This document shows, piece by piece, positions 7,951-15,588 of a stretch of DNA of 27,929 bases. Within the stretch, counting starts at the first letter, position 1; each line of letters starts with the position of its first letter. The notes under the pieces were generated by a model. The model did no database searches and had not been told where the DNA came from. It saw nothing but the letters and a program-made list of their open reading frames with translations. Source of the stretch: CAZEHJ01 sp964512485 (GTDB lineage: Bacteria > Bacteroidota > Rhodothermia > Rhodothermales > UBA10348); the NCBI GenBank assembly GCA_964512485.1, contig CAZEHJ010000048.1, positions 1 to 27,929 of the forward strand. Reading direction: 5' to 3'. Both the position numbers and the translations under genes were made by a program.

Positions 7951-9458
7951 ATGCAGACTCAGATACTGCGCACAATATTGACTTCGCGCCGGTTCAACCG
8001 GATGTCGATCATCGCAATCGCCCTGATTGCCGTTTTCGGGCTTACCGGTTGCTACACGCAGCTGGCAGTCATGGATAAACCACATGGCGACCTGGACCAG
8101 GTTGTGGCCGACTATGAAGATAACGGCGACGTTCTTGTCCGCAAATATTACGAAGACGGTTACGTAGATGAAGAAGTCTACGACGAATACGATTGGTACT
8201 ACCATAGTCCATATACGTATTCGCGCTACTTCGACAACTTCTACGATCCATTTTACGGCGGATCCTACTGCTACGACATCTACTACTGCAATCCCTACTG
8301 GGGCCGTGGATATTCAGGATTCAGCCTGACGCTCGGATTTGGTAATTATGGCAGATATGGATCCCCTTATTGGGGTCACGGATATTCCGGATGGGGCTAC
8401 GATACCTTTTATGGATTCGGCGGCTACTCTGGTTATGGATACTACGGAACGCCTTATTCCTACTACCCATCGTACGCGTATTACGGTGGTGGACTGGGTG
8501 GCGTATCAGTAGCGCGTGGGCATTACACTCCTCGCGGAAGCACAATGGCCCGCAGTGCTCTTACCAGCAGAACCCGGGGATCACGTGGTGGTCGTAGTGG
8601 CGACAGCATTGCTGGAAACCGCGGCACACTTGGCGGCAATTCAGGAAGGTCCGGTGATCTGGGCACACGTACTGTAGTGAGTTCCGGAAGGGGTACTACA
8701 TCTGCAGCTAAAGGTGGCTCGACCCGCTCGACCCGCGGAGCGCTGAGTACGGACAGGAGTGTCCGGGGAAGTGATCGTGCGACGCGAACCTCTACTGGCT
8801 CGAGAAGCCGGCCGGTCAGCAGGGCGATACCATCTCGCGGAACCTCAACGTCTCGCGGCACATCGACATCTCGCGGCACATCGACATCTCGCGGNNNNNN
8901 NNNNNNNNNNNNNNNNNNNNNNNNNNNNNNNNNNNNNNNNNNNNNNNNNNNNNNNNNNNNNNNNNNNNNNNNNNNNNNNNNNNNNNNNNNNNNNCATCGA
9001 CATCTCGCGGTACATCGACATCTCGCGGTACATCGACATCTCGCGGTACATCGACATCTCGCGGTACCTCAACGAGTCGCACTCCTTCAAGAGGAACGGC
9101 GACCAGAAGCTCGAGTACGGGCTCCAGAACTTCCCGGACACCTGTTTCGCGAACACCTTCTCGCTCGAGCGGAACGAGAAGTAGTTCAGGGTCAAGTCGT
9201 CGCTCATCTGGAACGAGAAGCAGCTCAGGATCAAGCAGCCGTTCATCTGGAGCGAAGCGTAGTTCGGGATCAAGCAGCCGCTCGTCGGGAACGAGGAGTT
9301 CGGGATCCAGCTCGCGTTCATCTGGGGCGAGAAGCTCGGGTTCGAGCAGCCGCTCCTCAGGAACTAGAAGTTCGGGATCAAGCTCACGCTCTTCCGGATC
9401 CAAAAGTTCAGGTTCGAGCCGAGGTTCTTCACGTTCTTCGTCCCGTAAAAACAAGTGA
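7951..9458 (+). CDS. Tyr/Gly-rich lipoprotein with a long Ser/Arg/Gly/Thr tandem-repeat tail (interrupted by an assembly gap)
   Basis: Starts at an ATG with a strong ribosome binding site; lipobox LTGC with acceptor Cys34. Next comes an acidic/Tyr segment (DGYVDEEVYDEYDWYY), then a Tyr/Gly-rich stretch (about 75-190), then low-complexity Arg/Gly/Ser/Thr. Bases 8895-8994 are N. The upstream reading frame does not continue across the 100 N; two bases later, however, the same RGTSTS repeat resumes and runs through SSGTRSSGSSSR-type repeats to RKNK and a TGA at 9456-9458. The gene is therefore intact and the placeholder length is wrong. Function is unknown; the composition suggests a disordered, basic surface protein that could bind polyanions or the cell wall. 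The start and the lipoprotein call are solid; the role is not. Confidence 0.75.
8833..9074 (+). repeat. 18-bp tandem repeat encoding RGTSTS, split by the gap
   Basis: The unit is tctcgcggcacatcgaca. Three full copies begin at 8833, 8851 and 8869, with 8 nt of a fourth before the N run. After it come the last 8 nt of a unit and four copies beginning at 9003, 9021, 9039 and 9057. Left copies carry ggcaca and right copies ggtaca, so the variant switch lies inside the gap. Confidence 0.9.
8895..8994. other. Assembly gap (100 N) inside the 18-bp repeat
   Basis: Exactly 100 N, a conventional scaffold placeholder. Both edges stop in mid-unit: 8 nt are present on the left and 8 nt on the right of an 18-nt unit, so the true missing length should be 2 + 18k. 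That equals 2 modulo 3, which is exactly what joins the two reading frames. Confidence 0.95.
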
Positions 9459-9485
9459 TCGCTTGAGAATGGGAGAGGAGTCTGT

Positions 9486-9512
9486 GTCACTCAGCCTGGT
9501 ATTTTGAGTGAC
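9486..9512 (+). terminator. Possible hairpin terminator after the repeat lipoprotein
   Basis: Perfect 8-bp arms GTCACTCA (9486-9493) and TGAGTGAC (9505-9512), with TCTG/CAGA extending the stem across a small bulge (9481-9518). It begins 28 nt after the lipoprotein stop. No T-run follows, so termination is only a suggestion. Confidence 0.4.
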
Positions 9513-9616
9513 GCCAGACGTTCCTTCCGATTGCGGCACTTCCCAGGATTGCACTGTCACATTTGAGAGTTGCCAGCCACAGCTGTGCCGTTTGAGAAGT
9601 TTGATTATTACATCAT

Positions 9617-9637
9617 ATGTAACTGTAAATGTTACAT
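9617..9637. promoter_or_regulatory. Palindromic operator-like site upstream of the FadL-type gene
   Basis: ATGTAAC-N7-GTTACAT, perfect 7-bp arms, in an AT-rich stretch (about 9601-9666) just before the FadL-type start. The middle also contains TGTAAAT, giving a run of TGTAA-like half-sites. The form is that of a homodimer binding site; the regulator is unknown and is not visible next door. Confidence 0.45.
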
Positions 9638-9666
9638 TTATGAAATACCAATACTATATTTTTAAA

Positions 9667-11232
9667 ATGAATTCCAACTATTTTCTTCCAATCAGAAACG
9701 TTGTGGCTGCAGTTGTACTGCTGCTGGGAACGACTTCCTTCGAGGCCAATGCCCAGACGGGAAACGACGCGCTGCGCTTCGCTCAGCGAGCTCCGGGATT
9801 GACGGTCAAAAGCATGGGCCTCGGCGGAGCGTCGTCGGCTGGAATGGCAGACGGAGCCGCTTTCATTACCAATCCGGCCGGCCTGGCTTGGGCAGAGACT
9901 TCGCTCCTGAGTGGATCGTTCACTTCGATGATTGCCACTGATCGTGGTACGTTCGATGCGGGAAGTGGCAGGACCGCAATAGACGATGAGATCACGTCCT
10001 CCGGACTCGGAAATCTGTCGTACCTGTTCAAGGTGCCGACTTCACGAGGATCCATGGTGGTGGGGGCTTCATTTTCCGAGGTGGCATCATTTGAACGGTC
10101 ACTCTTCTTCGACGGCGAAAACGGATCCAATTCTGTGACAGACTTTTTCATTCCATTCACAGACGAATTCGACCTCCAAGATGACGGAGAGGGAGGCGTA
10201 TTTCCCAATTTCAGCCGTACCATTTCGTTTATCGCATTTGAAACCTTTGCTATCGATCTGGATGGTGGACTACTAGACGCTGGTGACTTGATTCCATTTT
10301 TACCAGCTGTTTCCGCTGGCACCGTCGCACAAACCGGATTTGTTGAAGAAAGTGGCAGAATGCTCGAACTCAATTTTGGAGGTGCTGCTGAAGTAGCTCA
10401 AAACGTGATGGTGGGAATGTCACTGAACATTCCGTTCGGATCATACGAATTCCAGAGAGTGCTTGAGGAAGACGATTTCCTCAATCACAATGATGGAACA
10501 GGCGGGACGACAGACTTTTCGTTTCTGCATTTTTCGGAGCGTTTTGAATCAGATCTGGTCGGCGTCAATTTGAGGCTCGGCTTGTCGGCACAGGTCAATA
10601 AGAATCTGCGTCTCGGAGCGGGTATCGAGACACCTACGTACTACTCGATAGAGGACAATTTCCATACGCTTCTGGAGACGGAATTCGACAATGGTGATTT
10701 CTTCTCGTATGGCAACGAACCCGATCAACTGGCTGGATCGGGAACGTTTGATTACAACGTGATCACTCCCTGGAAAGTCAGTGCCGGAGCTGCGTATTCG
10801 TTGAATGACTGGAAGTTCTATGGAGACATCGAAGTGATCGACTGGTCTCAGATGGAACTGGATTCAGATGGATTCCTGTTCGAAGACGAAAATGATGCGA
10901 TCCGTAGAAGTCTCGAGGGCGTAGTCAATGTTCGCCTGGGAGCATCCTACGATCTGAACGACTGGCAATTCCGAGCTGGTGTAGGTGTCTATCCGGACGC
11001 GCATTCGACCGAATTTGCCCTCGACGGATTTCCAGACGTTGACAGAGAGCGGACCTTCGCCTCTGCCGGCGTTGGATACTCAATCAATGACAGGGCCAGT
11101 ATTGACGTGGCCTGGATGGCGGAAGAGTATGAGGACCGATACGATCTCTACAACGAAGTCGTGGATGCTCCATTCGTCCTGGAAGAAGTCACACGCAACA
11201 GATTTCAGATTGGTTTTTCCTACGCCTTCTAG
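9667..11232 (+). CDS. OmpP1/FadL-family outer-membrane transport protein
   Basis: 521 aa from the ATG at 9667, chosen because MNSNYFLPIRNV...EANAQ makes a standard 30-residue signal peptide and the ATG follows an A/T-rich run; another ATG at 9640 and a frame open from 9508 exist. The mature N-terminus has the family hallmark GLGGASSAGMADGAAFITNPAGLAW, in which an NPAG element lines the hatch of FadL-type barrels. The remainder is amphipathic strand ending YAF, a barrel-type C-terminus. Family members move hydrophobic compounds such as fatty acids or aromatics across the outer membrane; some Bacteroidota relatives serve other roles (PorV-like). The ligand is unknown. A perfect hairpin follows the stop. 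Confidence 0.9.
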   Translation: MNSNYFLPIRNVVAAVVLLLGTTSFEANAQTGNDALRFAQRAPGLTVKSMGLGGASSAGMADGAAFITNPAGLAWAETSLLSGSFTSMIATDRGTFDAGSGRTAIDDEITSSGLGNLSYLFKVPTSRGSMVVGASFSEVASFERSLFFDGENGSNSVTDFFIPFTDEFDLQDDGEGGVFPNFSRTISFIAFETFAIDLDGGLLDAGDLIPFLPAVSAGTVAQTGFVEESGRMLELNFGGAAEVAQNVMVGMSLNIPFGSYEFQRVLEEDDFLNHNDGTGGTTDFSFLHFSERFESDLVGVNLRLGLSAQVNKNLRLGAGIETPTYYSIEDNFHTLLETEFDNGDFFSYGNEPDQLAGSGTFDYNVITPWKVSAGAAYSLNDWKFYGDIEVIDWSQMELDSDGFLFEDENDAIRRSLEGVVNVRLGASYDLNDWQFRAGVGVYPDAHSTEFALDGFPDVDRERTFASAGVGYSINDRASIDVAWMAEEYEDRYDLYNEVVDAPFVLEEVTRNRFQIGFSYAF

Positions 11233-11269
11233 AGGGTAATCATACTTTTTTGCGAAGGTTACGCCCTTT

Positions 11270-11310
11270 ACTGATTAGCCCCGGCCGTGGAACGGCCGGG
11301 GCTAATCAGT
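11270..11310. terminator. Bidirectional terminator between convergent genes
   Basis: Perfect 19-bp arms (11270-11288 and 11292-11310; core TTAGCCCCGGCCGT) around the 3-nt loop gga. It lies 37 nt after the FadL-type stop and 22 nt after the end of the last HEAT gene on the other strand. The T-run is only three bases, but the stem is very strong and symmetric, so it can serve both transcripts. Confidence 0.85.
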
Positions 11311-11332
11311 TTCTGGTAGGTAATAGGCAGGG

Positions 11333-12160
11333 TCAGGAAGAGGACCTGCGACCCATTTCTTCGATCATTTCCAGAAGGGCTTGCCTAGCCTGGGGGGTGT
11401 CGTTATTACCGAGCGAATATATGGCCGCTTTCTGGACTTCTTTGTTCTCATCATCTTGAATGATGCCCTTCAGAATTCCAACTGAGCGAGCTACTTCCTG
11501 ATTCCCGATCGAGTACACCGCTGCTTTTCGCACATCAACCGACCGGTTGTCCGTGGCGATGTCCGTGAGAAAACCCAGGCTCAGCCCTGGAGCCTTCAGG
11601 CTACCTGTCGCCCACACAATTCCTTTCTGAGCGTCCACAGGCATCCTGGTTGAGTACAGGTCCTCGAAAACCTCGAAGCTCTCGGCAGCCGACGCGCTTC
11701 CCAGCCAAATAATTGGATTCGAATCAAAATCGAAATGGGATGAGAGATTGCTGACATCTACGTCCGCTACAGCACCATCCTGATACTGAATCAGAACGAC
11801 CATGCTTTTGATGACCATTTGTTCGTCAGTTCCATCTATGTGATCGATGGCTCGACGAGCGGCAGAGCGTACAGATACGCTTTCGGGCTTTTGTCCGAGC
11901 AACACCTCTCCCAGAGTGGCGCGGCTCCTGCTGTCATCGTTGTAGAAGGTGCCTACGTGGCAATGCTCACACATGAGGCGCTCGAACGAGAAGACAACCC
12001 AGGTGTCACTTCGATCAGCAGCTATCTGCTCCATTGACCAGGCCCACTTCTGCGTCATTGCTGCGTTCATGTCCGGCGCATCCGTAACAGACTGGCCTGC
12101 GACGGTGAACGCAGGAAGAATGATGAGGCCAAACAGCAAGCCGAGTATTTTCCCGTACAT
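11333..12160 (-). CDS. Exported HEAT-repeat protein with a CXXCH motif
   Basis: 275 aa with a signal peptide (about 1-22, ending TVAGQ). Residues about 40-170 are a non-repeat domain that includes RLMCEHCHVGTFY, so C64-E-H-C67-H68 is a CXXCH pattern. The C-terminal 100 residues are three HEAT/PBS-lyase-like repeats: VDAQKGIVWATGS, VDVRKAAVYSIGN and KEVQKAAIYSLGN, each followed by a second helix. The last repeat ends ARQALLEMIEEM, like the ends of the two upstream paralogs. It is the final gene of the sigma/anti-sigma/HEAT operon; its start is 5 nt after the stop of the preceding gene, so translation is probably coupled. The periplasmic location follows from the signal peptide; scaffold function and any heme binding are inference. 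Confidence 0.85.
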   Translation of the reverse strand: MYGKILGLLFGLIILPAFTVAGQSVTDAPDMNAAMTQKWAWSMEQIAADRSDTWVVFSFERLMCEHCHVGTFYNDDSRSRATLGEVLLGQKPESVSVRSAARRAIDHIDGTDEQMVIKSMVVLIQYQDGAVADVDVSNLSSHFDFDSNPIIWLGSASAAESFEVFEDLYSTRMPVDAQKGIVWATGSLKAPGLSLGFLTDIATDNRSVDVRKAAVYSIGNQEVARSVGILKGIIQDDENKEVQKAAIYSLGNNDTPQARQALLEMIEEMGRRSSS

Positions 12161-12165
12161 GATGA

Positions 12166-12936
12166 TTACCGGTTTTCGATGATATCCAGGAGTGCCTTGC
12201 GTGCGGCTTCCGAGTCGACATTACCGAGGGAATGCACCGCTGCTTTTCGTACTTCAGTCGGCGCTTCAGAGCTCATGATGCGGATCAGTGCGCTGACAGC
12301 GCTCTCCTCGTCGGTGTTTGCCAGAGCATAAACCGCTGCTTTCTGCAGCTCGACGTCTGTCTCGGAATTCAGAATCGAAACAAGAGCTTCCACTGCTTCT
12401 TCGCTTTCTGCATGTCCGATCTGGTAGAGGGCGGCTTTTCGCACTTCAGTCTCATCTGCTTCGTTCAGAATTCGAAGAAGCGGGCTGACATCAGCCTCTT
12501 CCAGCGTGTTTGACAGCGCATAAGTAGCAGCTTTCGACAGTTCGACACGATTGTGAGACAGGGCGACACCGGTCAGAAACTCACGTACTTCCACTGTCTC
12601 GTGATTGCCGATAGCATAGAGAGCTGCTTTCTGAACCTCCTCGTGGTAGTCGCCGGAAACGATCGGAAAGAGGATGTGAATCTCGTCGTCTCCGAGAGAA
12701 TTCGAAAGAGCATAGATGGCTGCTTTTACGAGTTCAGGATCGTCACTTTCAAGGCTGGCCAGCGTGAATGAAATGTCATCCGCTGTGTCGACCTGATCGA
12801 TGACGTCCGAAGAAGACGATAATGTGAATGCCTGTTTCGCCAGGCTGATTGGGTGGATGCCGATGAAGGGCATCAGGGCGAGAATGCCGAAGCCGCAGAT
12901 CACGCCGATTGCGAGAAATTTTCTTGTGCGTTCCAT
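12166..12936 (-). CDS. Membrane-anchored HEAT-repeat protein (six repeats)
   Basis: 256 aa. A short basic N-terminus (MERTRKF) and one hydrophobic segment (about 8-28) act as anchor or uncleaved signal. After a Ser/Asp-rich linker, residues about 64-256 are six HEAT repeats of about 32 aa with core pattern E-[LV]-x-KAAxYA-x-x-N. They alternate in two types: ELVKAAIYALSN, EEVQKAALYAIGN, VELSKAATYALSN, TEVRKAALYQIGH, VELQKAAVYALAN, TEVRKAAVHSLGN. The last repeat has the same ending (EAARKALLDIIE) as the neighbours. HEAT arrays are protein-binding solenoids, so a periplasmic scaffold is the natural inference. It is separated from the upstream HEAT gene by 146 nt, which could hold an internal promoter, and from the downstream one by 5 nt. 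Confidence 0.87.
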   Translation of the reverse strand: MERTRKFLAIGVICGFGILALMPFIGIHPISLAKQAFTLSSSSDVIDQVDTADDISFTLASLESDDPELVKAAIYALSNSLGDDEIHILFPIVSGDYHEEVQKAALYAIGNHETVEVREFLTGVALSHNRVELSKAATYALSNTLEEADVSPLLRILNEADETEVRKAALYQIGHAESEEAVEALVSILNSETDVELQKAAVYALANTDEESAVSALIRIMSSEAPTEVRKAAVHSLGNVDSEAARKALLDIIENR

Positions 12937-13082
12937 GTTTCTGGTTGGTTGAGATCGGTTTTTGAAAGACTGTACTATTCCTGTCCCGGCCGAAAAAGCT
13001 GGGCGAATCTGTGTCGAGCGTGTTCCGAAAGGACTTCCGAGGAAAACGTGCGCTTTCCGATGATCAGAAGTCGGTGGGAGGC

Positions 13083-14747
13083 TTATTCGCCTCCTTCGAG
13101 AAGGTCAATGAGAGCTTGACGTGCCGCTGGCGTGCCAATGTTTCCAAGGGCCTGAACTGCAGCCGTCTTGACTCTTGTGTTGGTGTCCGTTTTGATAACT
13201 TCTATCAATAAGGGCACCGCACCGTCGGCTTCACTGTGGCCGATCGCCATAATGACGGCCCGGCGGACTTCTGGGTCTTGCGAGTTTGTCAGGATCTCGG
13301 AGAGATACGAGATGTCCTCATCTTCAAGCCAATTGGCGATCGCGTAAACTGCCGTTGTGGCGATTTCTGCATCATCGCTTGTCAGAGCGGTGTTGAGAAG
13401 AAAGTCTTTTGCCGACTCTTCGTCCCGGTTGCCGAAGGCGTTGATAACGGCTTTTCTGACATCCTGGTGCTCAGATTCCTCAAAAATCATGAACAGAGCC
13501 TGAGTGGCGTCTCGGCCTTCCAGGTTTGCGATGGCGTACACCGCCGTTTTCTGAAGCTCGCTGCTATTGCTGTTCATGGCAGCTGCCCGAAGCAGTGGAA
13601 GAGATTCCGGATCTTCCCGATTGCTCATGGCATAAAGGGCAGCCTTCTGCACCTCTACATCGTTTGCGCTTTCGAGTATCATCGCCAGCGCTGCGGAAGC
13701 CTCACCGTTGTCGTAGTTACCAATCGCATAGGTCGCCGTTTTGGCTATTTCAGAATCAGAACTGGACAGTGCCGCATCCCTGAGGAATGGAAGCAGATCC
13801 TGCTCATCCATGTTTGAAATCGCGTAGAGAGCCGCTTTTCTGGTTTCAACGTCTACGGCGTCGGTAAAAATGCGGCGAAGCGCCAGAGAGGACTCCCGTG
13901 TGTCGGTGTTCGCCAGAGCATACGTAGCCGCTTTTGCCAGTTCCGTGTTCCGATCCGTCATGGCGATCTCCTCCAGAAGGGGAGTGACTTCCGCCAGGTC
14001 CACATTACCCATCGCGTAGAGAGCGGCTTTTCGCACTTCGGTATCGGCGTCCGATCGAAGGATCTCCGTAAGGGAACCAACGACGACAGATTCATCATCA
14101 TGATTTGCGAGAGCGTAGACGGCGCTTTTTCTGAGCTCTGTCGCTTCCTGACTAAGCGCAATCTCGATAAGCTTTGGCAATACCTCGGGAGAATCAAAAT
14201 TTCCCATCGTATAGAGAATACGCTTTTTCACTTCCTGGCTGTCTGTTCTGTCGTATAGACTGAGGATCGTCGAAAGCGCAGCATCGTCTCCGATGTTTTG
14301 GAGCGCATACAATGCAGCAAGGGCCAGTTCTTCATCGCCATTGTTGCGGATTGCCCGGATTCTCTCGATGTATTCAGGGTGACCTTCTCGGGAGAGGCGC
14401 TGGGCAATACGAACGAGGCTGGATTGTGCATCATCCGCATAGCTGCTTTCTCCAAACTTCTTTACAAACTGGTCGAAGCATTCGAAGACATCTTCTTGCG
14501 CTACGTCGCTCTTGTCAGAAGCGTAGCAGCGGTAAAAATGAGCGTCATCTGTTCTTCGTCCGGTTGGATTGGCGCGTAAAAAAGAGTTCAATGCGTCGAC
14601 AGCTGAGCTCCAGTTTTCGTCCAGAATGTGGTTATTGGCATCTGCATATGCCAGTTCGTAAGCATCCTGGGCTTGCACGGGCGTGGACAATGCGAAGAGC
14701 ACAGCCATCAATAAACCCAAGCGGGACAATAGATTAAAGTATTTCAT
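13083..14747 (-). CDS. Exported protein with TPR-like N-terminus and thirteen HEAT repeats
   Basis: 554 aa. The signal peptide is about 1-26 (STPVQA then QDAY). Residues about 27-130 resemble TPR/YbgF-like helices (AHFYRCYASDKS...FVKKFGESSYADDAQ). From about 136 to the end I count thirteen HEAT repeats of 31-33 aa. From the third on, repeats alternate between an E-[LI]-x-K-[ST/A]-A-[VT]-YA-x-AN type and a D-x-E-V-x-KAALYA-x-[GS]N type. The array closes with TPAARQALIDLLEGGE. It is the first HEAT gene of the operon, 20 nt after the anti-sigma stop. Exported location and solenoid fold are well supported; the binding partner is unknown, and the anti-sigma exported domain is the obvious candidate. 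Confidence 0.88.
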   Translation of the reverse strand: MKYFNLLSRLGLLMAVLFALSTPVQAQDAYELAYADANNHILDENWSSAVDALNSFLRANPTGRRTDDAHFYRCYASDKSDVAQEDVFECFDQFVKKFGESSYADDAQSSLVRIAQRLSREGHPEYIERIRAIRNNGDEELALAALYALQNIGDDAALSTILSLYDRTDSQEVKKRILYTMGNFDSPEVLPKLIEIALSQEATELRKSAVYALANHDDESVVVGSLTEILRSDADTEVRKAALYAMGNVDLAEVTPLLEEIAMTDRNTELAKAATYALANTDTRESSLALRRIFTDAVDVETRKAALYAISNMDEQDLLPFLRDAALSSSDSEIAKTATYAIGNYDNGEASAALAMILESANDVEVQKAALYAMSNREDPESLPLLRAAAMNSNSSELQKTAVYAIANLEGRDATQALFMIFEESEHQDVRKAVINAFGNRDEESAKDFLLNTALTSDDAEIATTAVYAIANWLEDEDISYLSEILTNSQDPEVRRAVIMAIGHSEADGAVPLLIEVIKTDTNTRVKTAAVQALGNIGTPAARQALIDLLEGGE

Positions 14748-14767
14748 GACTCTGATGAGTTAAGTAG

Positions 14768-15586
14768 TCATACTGCCGAGCTGGCAGCGCCTGTAGCAGG
14801 TGCTTTCTTCAGCTCGTCCTGTATCGGATTTGTGTTATTGAAACGTGACATCGCCTCGACATCGATTTTGAACATTATGTCCTTTCGGTCCACACCGCTC
14901 TGAACCATCTCGATTTCGGGGATGTCGTAATTGGATTCGATGTTCGCGATCTGAAGCAGGATGATCTCAAGATCGGCGATAAGTTGACTCAGTCGTTCTA
15001 AATCGGCGTCACTCAAGTCTGCCCTCAAAAGACTGGCTTCCTGAATCAGAGAGCCGGCCATCTGACGGCGGCGGTCAATATTGAGCATGGCCGGATCGTC
15101 TTCGTCTACGTTGAAGTTGACCACTCCCAGGAGAAGCGTTTTGGAACGATCCAGATAGGTATAGGCTCGATCCTGCAGTTCCAGTTGAGCGGCATCAACG
15201 GATGCCATTTGCTCACCGGCCAATTCAGCAGGTTGAGTGTTTCGACCAATCAGGATGCCTGAGACGATCAACACAACGGCAGCGGCAATCTGCAAAGACC
15301 ACCTTGGCACCGAGTTGACCAGATGCATCACCTGAAAAGCGGACGTCTTCGCCAGTTGTCCTGACTCAATACGTTCATTCAGTCGTCCGTAATAGTCGTT
15401 CCAAAAAGCATCCCCGGGATCGCTCTTGATTGAAGTGGCCCCGATCATCTGCGTCAGATCGCTGAATGCTTCTGAACAGGCCTCACAGTTCACGGTGTGC
15501 TCTAAAAGACGGGACCGGTCTCCCTCTCCGGCAGCGCCAGAAGCGACATCCACGATCAGCGATTCATATTCTTTGCATGCGTTCAT
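14768..15586 (-). CDS. Zinc-finger (ZAS/zf-HC2) transmembrane anti-sigma factor
   Basis: 272 aa. The N-terminal cytoplasmic domain has the ZAS zinc pattern: Cys4, then His30-x3-Cys34-x2-Cys37 (HTVNCEAC), which binds ECF sigma factors. One membrane span follows at about 95-114 (IAAAVVLIVSGILIG). The exported part (about 120-272) is helical, with YLDRSKTLLLGVVNF near its start, then a segment ADLERLSQLIADLEIILLQIAN and a C-terminal FKIDVEAMSRF stretch. From memory, a similar extracytoplasmic helical domain accompanies sigma/HEAT gene clusters in other phyla such as Acidobacteria; this was not checked. It starts 2 nt after the sigma factor stop, so the pair is translationally coupled. It should hold the sigma factor at the inner membrane until an envelope signal releases it. 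Confidence 0.92.
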   Translation of the reverse strand: MNACKEYESLIVDVASGAAGEGDRSRLLEHTVNCEACSEAFSDLTQMIGATSIKSDPGDAFWNDYYGRLNERIESGQLAKTSAFQVMHLVNSVPRWSLQIAAAVVLIVSGILIGRNTQPAELAGEQMASVDAAQLELQDRAYTYLDRSKTLLLGVVNFNVDEDDPAMLNIDRRRQMAGSLIQEASLLRADLSDADLERLSQLIADLEIILLQIANIESNYDIPEIEMVQSGVDRKDIMFKIDVEAMSRFNNTNPIQDELKKAPATGAASSAV

Positions 15587-15588
15587 GA

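Noticed and set aside
8833..9074. Possible CRISPR array
   Set aside because: The unit is 18 bp with no spacers, lies in frame inside a protein-coding gene, and no cas genes are near.
8759..9490. Open frames on both strands across the 18-bp repeat (His-Arg-His-Leu-Ala and Ile-Asp-Ile-Ser-Arg type products)
   Set aside because: They are other-frame readings of the same tandem repeat and run through the N gap. Only the RGTSTS frame connects a signal peptide, a repeat and a sensible stop.
12937..13082. ECF-type promoter (a GGAAC on the minus strand) in the 146-nt space between HEAT genes
   Set aside because: A GGAAC is present, but I could not find a matching -10 at the expected distance, so an internal promoter remains unproven.
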